Of a DNA stretch of 64,000 nucleotides, positions 31,101 to 40,100 are shown piece after piece. Origin of the DNA: Balanoglossus misakiensis (Eukaryota; Hemichordata); contig CM082591.2 in assembly GCA_040954595.2 (NCBI GenBank), forward strand, positions 6,696,001 through 6,760,000, read 5' to 3'. The notes under the pieces were generated by a model that was given only the letters and a program-made list of their open reading frames with translations, was not told where the DNA came from and ran no database searches. How positions within the stretch are numbered: the stretch's first letter is position 1; the number at the start of each line of letters is the position of its first letter. Position numbers and translations under genes: made by a program.

Positions 31101-34100
31101 ATAAAGGCCCTTGACTGGCCACTATAGAGAGGTTTGACTGTATCTTAAAAGGTAGACCTATGCAGAGTTGTTTATTAAATTGTGTTACAGCTGGTTGCTT
31201 TTCTTGTTATCTTGATCACGTTCCAAAACTGATTCTTGTTTTTTATTTCTTTTGAAAAAATCATATATAACTGAACATTTTATGGTTGGTTATAGATATG
31301 CAGAGGCTGTAGATCCTCTGAGGAAAGGTTTACTCATCCTTTATCGCCATGCCCACCACGGTCTTTGTCATTGGCCAGGTAATACACGAGTCATGGAAGA
31401 AAGTGACAGCCACAAAATGAAGGTTGGTCAAGTAACTCATGTTATCCCAGTTCATACTTTGATACATTTGATACAATTTTTCGTCCATCTATCATTGTTT
31501 TCTTTAAAGGGACATCAGCTGTAACTTTTGACAGTTTTTTAATGTCTCCTGTTTTGTATGGAGCCCATACTTGTGAACAATATGGTGTGAATTGTTGTGG
31601 GTTGTTGTTATTATACTATATCAAATTCATTTACTTATTTTCTAGACATTAAAAGTAATAAAAATGGCCCACATTCAAAGAACAGTGTTTCCTCGTAACA
31701 GTGGTTAAATTAAGTGGGCCCCAGAACAAGCATTTTAATCCTCCAACACTCCAACTATGGAGACAATCAGAACAATAAGTTGCATGTGACAGAAATGTTT
31801 TTCTTGATATCTAAATCCTGCTTTCCCTGTTGTTTATTTACGCATTCAACTTGTATCTTTATATCCTGGGGCAAATATAACAGTGCTTTATGCTCTCTTT
31901 AAAGGGACCAAGTCTCTCTCTCGCTGCCCCTTTTCCATTATGTTTGATACAAGACACTGTTTATGTTAATGTACATGTGGATATGTAGTGAATCAATGTT
32001 CAACCACACACACCTTCCATCCCACTTGTAGACACGAGAGTTAAAAACTTTTATTCATTTTGGTGAGTTTTTTCACTCTCATATCCTACAAACGGGATGG
32101 AATTTGTGTGTGGTCCAATGTTGATTCACGATATATCCACATGCAGAATAATATAAATGATGTCTTGTATCAAACATAATTAATGGAAAATGGGCAGCAA
32201 GAGAGAGACTTTGTCCCTTTAACCGTGGCTTGCATAAAATAAAACATGCTCTCAACCAATCACAACGATGTATTAGTGGCCATGTTGCACTGATTATAAT
32301 ATGAGGTTATTACGAAAATACCGCAAAGTATGCACGAGGACATTAGCACCCTAGTATCGCCCGATGCGCAGCGGAGGACGATGCGCTGCGCTAATGTCCG
32401 AGTGCATCCTTTGCGGTATTTTCGTAATAACCTTATTATTATACATCTTACATCTCCGTTAGTTCTTGTGGTGCATGTTACTTGGCTTTCAAAACGCCCA
32501 AAATGCCGATACAATCGATCGATCGAAAACCGCTCAGTTGACTCAGTGAGCAGCCATCTTTCTTTTTTGTTTATGTGTGCGCACGTGCGTTGGAGTGCAG
32601 TCAGGACGTAAGTGGGGTAATTAAACAGCAGGGGATCATGCAATGCAAACACTTGAACTGGCCAGTAACGTTTGAATTGCTCATTTGCATACAGTTTTTC
32701 AACTTTTTTCACAACGAAAGTTAAGCAACTTGCAACCCATTTCTGACAATTATTTCACCCCAGGCACATTACTGGTACTATGAGTGTACTACATGTGATT
32801 TTTCATGAAGTTTTATCGAGAAGAATTTCTTTACTTCCACTGACAAAATTGTGATCACGAAATTCAAAGTGACCTTGAAGTTAAAAAATCAAAAACAAAA
32901 ATATCAGCCATACCCACACAAAAATTAACCCCCTCAGGTTTTAGAAACATTATTAAACTCCTCTATTCATAATTTTGACATGAATATATCCATGCCAAGA
33001 GTCAAGGACCACAATTTACAGTGCCATAGGCCAGTCCTGAGAAGTCAGTCAGCGTGAATAGTGTATAGACTCCGTATGTAATATGCTAATGAGAGATAAC
33101 GACGCGTTGAAAAGGAAGCCATTACGTCATGGGTTAACATGCGTTGACCTACTTCAATGCATACACATATGGCAAACACGGCTGTACTCGTCGATGGCGA
33201 AGGCAATTTTTACACCGTCATTACTCCACAACGGAGCGGCTCACAACATTATAATTTCACGGTAACTTAGTTCAATATCTTCCTAACCTACCCAATTTTT
33301 TTCAAGACAAGAAATCTTTGCCGAGAGTCAAGGACCACAATTTAAACCAACATACCGAAACTGTTTATCTCGGGAACGCGTCGTTAAAACTTCACGAAAA
33401 ATCATCCTATCATTGACTATGGTGTTTCATACACGTCTTAGAAAAATGGATGCACTACGATCACTTGTAGTACCGAAAATCTCCGTTTGAAAATTTTTCG
33501 AACTGGCCGTAACTGCCACTCGGCGACGTTCACATTCAAATAGATCTCTTTGATCTCACCGCCGTAATTACCCCACTTACGTCCTGACTGAGTGGGGGTG
33601 TCTTGAAACCGTCCGCATAACAACGCATACCTGTACACGGTGAGTTGGGGCGCCTTGAAACTTAAGGCTTATTTAACACGCGTTCCGTACGTACCGTTCC
33701 GTACGGCTTTTTATTGCACGCCAAAATCTATTGTTCTCGGCACTAGATGTATAATAATTTATGGTATGTAACATAAGAGTTTTCATAACTGTTTGGTTTC
33801 TCGGCATGAAACAATGTTTGTTTGTAATTTGCAGGAGGTGTTTGAAATCTGCCTGAACATATGCAAGTCTCCACCAACCCCCGACGCCCTGTGTCGTTCC
33901 AAAGACTGCTCTGGCTACTACAAAGTACAAATCTATTTTTCCGATCCGGATTTCAAAGGTTTTATTCGCACCGTGTGTCATGAGGCATGCACAGTCGAGT
34001 TCCATCCCAACTGCTGGAAGAAAATCAAACAGGAAAATACGGAAATAATACATGATAAGGTGAGTACATCGAAGGAGAATTTTTCAATGTGTAGGTCAGA

Positions 34101-37100
34101 GAAAAAATTGCAATGATAATGTGTTCTTTGTTTTTCTATGAAAATACAACCCCCCCCCCCCCTCTCCCCATGCTGAAAGTAAAGGGGTCATCGCACCGCG
34201 TTTGTTTGTTTATAAACATTACATTTCATCCCCAAATCCCTGAAATTAGATCATTCTTAGAATGACCGAAGCAGCCAACCGTAGCATAGACTGGGCATGA
34301 CAGCAACTGAAGATCCTAGTAGGTCGTGGCGACAGCAGTGAGGTTTGCGCTGGTATGGGAGGACATATTCTCATTAAGGGGGACACCCACGCGGCGCGAC
34401 GACCCATTCCCTTGAAATTACATATATTCAACTATATTTCTTGTCGTCATGAATGTCTAATGGTTTCTTTTTTTCTTGATTTGACCAGGATTTCATTGGG
34501 TTCAAGTGTTTCACTCCAGATTGCGAAGCTGTGATTGTTTTCATTGTTATATTTGGTCATGATGGTCTGAAACGCACAGAGGTAAGTGGCAGTCATTATT
34601 GCATCAACAGATTTTGTTCATATGTTTGTTTAAAGAGCTGTTTTCCTCTAAGTTCTCGCTACTTGCAGCAATCTGTATGTTAACTCTATGAAGAAAATTT
34701 TATAAAACACCCTTCTTTGCTTTGAAGAAGACCACTGACACACCATGATAAAGCAAAGAATTGGTTGTGAGGATGTCCCTGAGTCACTTACTATCTTAAC
34801 CCTTTCACCACTATGGTTCAGTCCAAACCCATTGTTTTCTATGGTGAGGTTGGACCTCTAAAGAGGGAACTGGGGGTGAAAGGGTTAGGGAAGTGTTTGC
34901 GTGGTATGATAAAGTTGTTTGCTCAATGCCAGCACATTTGGTAGGAACAGCTATACAGTATACCAGATGTCCTTTTTCTACATAAACAAAATGGCATGTC
35001 TAATTATGGTTGATGTTGTCCTTGTATCTCTTGTATAGTTCCATGGTGAGAAACCTGCCAAATCAAAGGATGGAAAAACAAAACCTGTGAAGACCAAAGC
35101 CTACAGTGAGAAGAAATTGGCAAAAGTGAAACGAAAGAGGGAATTGAAGAAGGAAAAGAAGCGACTCGCCAAAGAAAACCGCAACAAAGCAAATGATGAT
35201 AATGAAGGTGATGATGATGGTGGTGGTAGTGGTGGTGGTGATGATGATGCAGCCAAAGCTGATGAGAGAGAATTACCGATGGAAGATGGTAAGTTGAAAT
35301 TTGTCCATCCATACGCCTTTTTCATAAAGCGGGTGCCCTTTCAAAAATGATGTCACCTCCAAGCAGACAACACAAAAACATGGCCATGAGGTCACAAAGT
35401 ACTGCCCGAGCTCATCTGGTTTGTTTTATATATGATATAAGTTGTGTGTAAAATTTACCTTACAATAAAATATGGCTGTCAAATGTTGATCCCAACTATA
35501 GCGATGATACACAGGGTGATAAAGTTTTTACTCTGTGACCTACTGGCCTCCTTTTTGCATTGTCTTGGAAGGGCATCCTCTTTATGAAGGACGTTTATAC
35601 AGGCACTTGTTGCTACACTATTGACCAATTATTGTTGATGATATGTCCAGTACCATACCGGATATTATTGCTGTGTGACTTCTAACAAAGATAATTTTTA
35701 AAAGCATTGGGTAAATTTTGGGATTTCTAAAAATAACCTTTCCATGTAGTGTGGATAATTTTCTTGAGTCACCAGTGAGTTTTTTGAGTCAGTGGTGCGA
35801 CATATGGGATTAGAGGGCGCACTGATACATACATCATATCACCTCTGTGTCTCAGTCCCTTGTTAATTTTTCCCCTCTCCTCAGGTAATGTAAGCCGTCC
35901 AACCAATCTTCCATTGTCGTCAGTCTCCAACAATGTGATTCATTCATCATCCACAAGTCCTGGTACACCAGATAGTGGTAAACAGGCTTTTAGTCTAGAA
36001 GTGGGATACGTACTCAAGAAAGAAGAAATACAAGATGAACAACCTGCTGTGAGTATAGGACATGTATATTTTCTCAAGTCAAAAAAATTAATTTCTGAAA
36101 AATAATAGTGATGCTGTTGTGGAATTCCCATAAAGTTTTTACACCTATACAGATTTATTCCATTCATTAGCTTTACTATATAAAGGCAAGTATGGACAAG
36201 TGGCTCTTTTTTGACCCCTCCATTGAGCAAGCTAGGGAAAGAAAACATTTTTAGCCCTGAATTTGGGTGTTGACCGATCCCATTTAGTGTTCTAATCTCA
36301 TTTTATCTTTTGTTGACAGGGTGCTCATGCCAAAACAGTGAAAACAAAATCTAAAAAGAAGAAAACCAAGGTACAGTATTTTAATAACTCCAAAGCATTT
36401 ACTGTTTGGAGTAGAGCAAGATATTGCATTTGATACACAGAACAAAAATTCTGGACAAAAAGTCAAAAGATACGGCTAATGTCCCTGTAAACATTAAACT
36501 TTGCAGAATGTTCAGAGTTGGGATTTCTTTGTGAAGAAGCCAGGAGAAGAGGACGATGAAGATGGAGCCTATCAAAGGTAAAATTTAAAAAAAAAGTAAA
36601 ATGAAATTGTGAAGCTTGTAAAACTTCTTTGTTGCAGCTGTCCAGCATAATCTCAAATGAAACACTGTACTTTGATGTGGTGATTCATTGTTTCATCTTG
36701 ACAGGGCCTGGGGGATTCACCCCCTGTTGACATGTTGGCACTCTCTAGCAATTTGTCAGGGGGGGGGGGGGGGGGGACAGTGCCCCATTAAAATGATTTC
36801 ACACACATGTTGGAGATATTACATTACCCCCTGCTTGCCAGAATGGAATCCCCCCCCCCCCCCCAAAAAAAAAAAAAAAAAAAAAAAATCTGTCAAAGGA
36901 CATATCCTGGAATTGAATGGAACTCTGGTGATTGACCACAAGTTGAACCACATGAATAAATGCAGGGTTGTCCCCAGCTTGACCTGAGTGCTGGCTTCTC
37001 ATTAATATGCATATCATTAATATTCACATCTGTTTCTGGCCATAGCCATTCATCAATGTATCAAAATAAGACAATAGACTGGGTTGAGTACACAATAGTG

Positions 37101-40100
37101 CCTGCTGGCAGCCTTTGGTTGCTGGCTTTTTCTCTTGAGTGCTGGTCTGGCTGGACCATGCACCCACTCACAACTGTGTGGGGAGAACCCAGAAATTGGA
37201 CAGCTATTTGTAGTTGTACTGCTAAAATAAGCTGCATTTAAATATTTATTGCCAAGTGAATTATTATCTCCAGGCAGTATTGCTATTCTGCATTGTACTT
37301 GTCAAGATGAGCAAAGGTGGAAGTTTTGTGTGGAAACAAATTGTATTTAACGGCAGATGTTGCGTGTACGTCTTCAATTTCTATTCTAGGTCTACTTCCA
37401 CTCCCGATGAAGGTTCCCCCTTCTCGGTTCCCGAAGCGCTGCGGGCCGACGCCGCTCAGTTCGAGAGACAGCGAGCGAATCGCCAACCGGTGCGACCGCA
37501 GCCGGTTCTCACGGATGCGGAGAGGGAAGCGGAAGAGAAACTGAAAGAGTCGCTGTTCTCGTAAGTTTTTAGTCCCCACAGACAAAGTCCAGGAGGAGGG
37601 GGGGGGGATAGATTGGGCTCTGTGTGTGCAGATGTTTGAAACCATGGCTCAGACCTTAGCCAAATAAGTCCGGGGGGGGGGGGGGGGGGGTGAATAGATT
37701 TGGCTCTGTGGGTGCAGATGTCTGGAGCCATTGCTCAGACATGCCTGGATTGATTTCATTTGAACTTGACACAAGGAAGATAAGATGTACATACTGTAAA
37801 GCGGGAAAATTTCATGACGGGAAATTTTCGCAATATCAAAAGAGGCAACTGGTATGCGACAATTTTAGCGCTCTCGAAAAACATTTACATGACTGTTTAT
37901 TTTCAGTTTTTTTTACTCTCGCGAAGTTCGCAAAAATTTATCGTTCGTGAAAATTTCCCATTTCCCATTATTCTTGTATCAATTTATTTTGTGACTTGAT
38001 CCAATATGGCCAAATAAGGAAAAATTCTAACACTTACCATGGAAATTCAAATACATTTGTGTAACCAATCACAGATTTTCAGTGGGTGGCACCCCATGAT
38101 CCTTCGAAAAGATATCCTTTGACCATATTTAGGCATTATGTAAATTAGAGGTGTCTGATATACCTTTAACCCTTTCACCCTCAGTTCCTTCTGTAGCATT
38201 TCAACCTTACCATTGGAAACAATGGCTTTGGACTTGACCATACTGACAGGCATACATGTTGCTGAAAAAAATACACTGAATTCCTTTGATTTCATAAAAA
38301 TATATATCTTACTTTATACAAAGAAATTCTGACTCACAAATTTGCATGGCTGACTACCAATTCATAAATGTGGTAGTCAAAACTGACTACTAAGTTAAAA
38401 TATTAATTTCGAGCCCTGGGCTATGCACGTAATCACACATTTTATTTGTTTCCTTGCAAAGGTACTTTGCCCAGATCCTGGATAAACACGGACCGCTTTC
38501 AGCTGAGGATCCTCTCTTGGTGAACGAGTTCTACCAGTTATTTCCCCCGGAAGCCCATGAACTTGTGACGCGTTGGGGAAGTCTCGCCGATTTCTTGCTG
38601 CAGTCGCTGCAGTTTGCCATGGTGGAGGACGTTCTGTGTTTGCTGAAGGACTCCGTCCGGTGCTACGAACTCATCCGGCAGCGGAAGGAAGCGGGGAAAT
38701 CCGACGCTGCGAACGGAAAACCGCAACCCGCAAACATTCCGCCGCAGTCCGGCGCTATCCCCAAGAGCGCGTCGACGCCCAGCTTCCGGAACCCGGGCCC
38801 GAGTCTCTCGGCGGAGAACTTCCCCAAGCTGTCGGAAAAGGGGGGCGGGGAGTCGCGCAAACCGGGAAATAACGAGAAGGAGAAAAGTAAAGAGAAACAG
38901 AAGACCAAACAGAAAAATGGCGCGACTGTGAAGCCTGCAGTGGATGATAGAAGCAGTCCCCTATCCCCGCTGGATACTTTATCCGATTTCCGTATCGTAG
39001 ACGGCCTCTCACAGACAACTGCTCCCATGGAAACCGTTCCCATGGAATCCTATGCGTATCATTACCAGGAGTTTACCCTCCAGAGGGGGAATAACATTTG
39101 TGTGCCTGTGGAAGACTATATCCCCATCGAAGAACCCAAACCCGGTATCTCTCTGCAGCAGAGGGCCGCTAATCACCTTAATATGAGCGCTGTTTCCGTG
39201 AACCATGACATGAATAAGACGGGATTTGATTCCGGAATCCATCTGGAGACTCCGACCCCTCCGGAGGACGCTTTTCCGGAGTTGACGCAGACGAACCTGG
39301 ATTTCGCCGGCAAGCATCACGCGGTGAAGAAAAAGTCTGCGAAGTCGACACGGCCTGATTTGAATAGTGCACCTGGGATCAACGTGAGCAAAAAGACAGC
39401 AGTTGTGAATGCTGCTGACGTTGGTGTAGGTGGTGTTGCTGTTGTTGGGATAGGAGTTGGCGGTAATGCATTTGTGGAAACCAGGGCTCCGGAGCCCGAG
39501 CAACAGGTTGTTGTACAATACTTGAACAAGAGGGATTTCTGTGTGCAAACCCTCTGGCCGGCCCTGAAGACAATAGGTGTGAACACTGATGGCTTCAAGG
39601 AACCGTCTCAAGAACAATTTATAAAGGTGTCCAGGGAAAAACGTTTGCTGCAGGTAACTTTTGTTTTTAGTGGGAAATGATACAGTATTGAGCTGTTAAC
39701 TATTTTCTTGGGGAAAAGTGTACAAATAATAGTATTTCTACTTTATTTACTTGTAAACAGTCCAAATTATAACACACGTCATCCACAGACTTGTGTTCTC
39801 ATTCGTCAATTGATAGTCACGTGGTGTGCGTTCTTTTTGTGCTGTTGCCCGCCGGGCATCAGTTCCGAAAGATGATGCCCGCTCACTTTGTGTATGGTGT
39901 GTTCTTATGCATGGCTGTGGATCAGGTCCTGGTGTGTTACAAAACACATATTGACTGGCTTTTCGGGCAACAGCATACGTCTTTCACCCCTCGGGACTGT
40001 TAGTCACCCCCCCCCCCCCCCCCCAAAAAAAAAAAAAAAAAACAGACTGTTTCACACGGCCTTTGGCCTCGGGGAAACAGTCTGTCTTGGGGGGTGACTC

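Noticed and set aside
32260-32712. 150-codon minus-strand frame in a TTC3-like intron
   Set aside because: It spans a foldback hairpin and the end of a candidate transposon. No family resemblance.
35004-35325. His-rich and Ser-rich minus-strand frames
   Set aside because: Antisense to the Lys- and Asp/Gly-rich exon 35039-35288 of the TTC3-like gene.
38538-39617. Several minus-strand and alternative-frame ORFs over 38.5-39.7 kb
   Set aside because: Shadows of the large TTC3-like exon 38462-39653, which has consistent splice phases on both sides.
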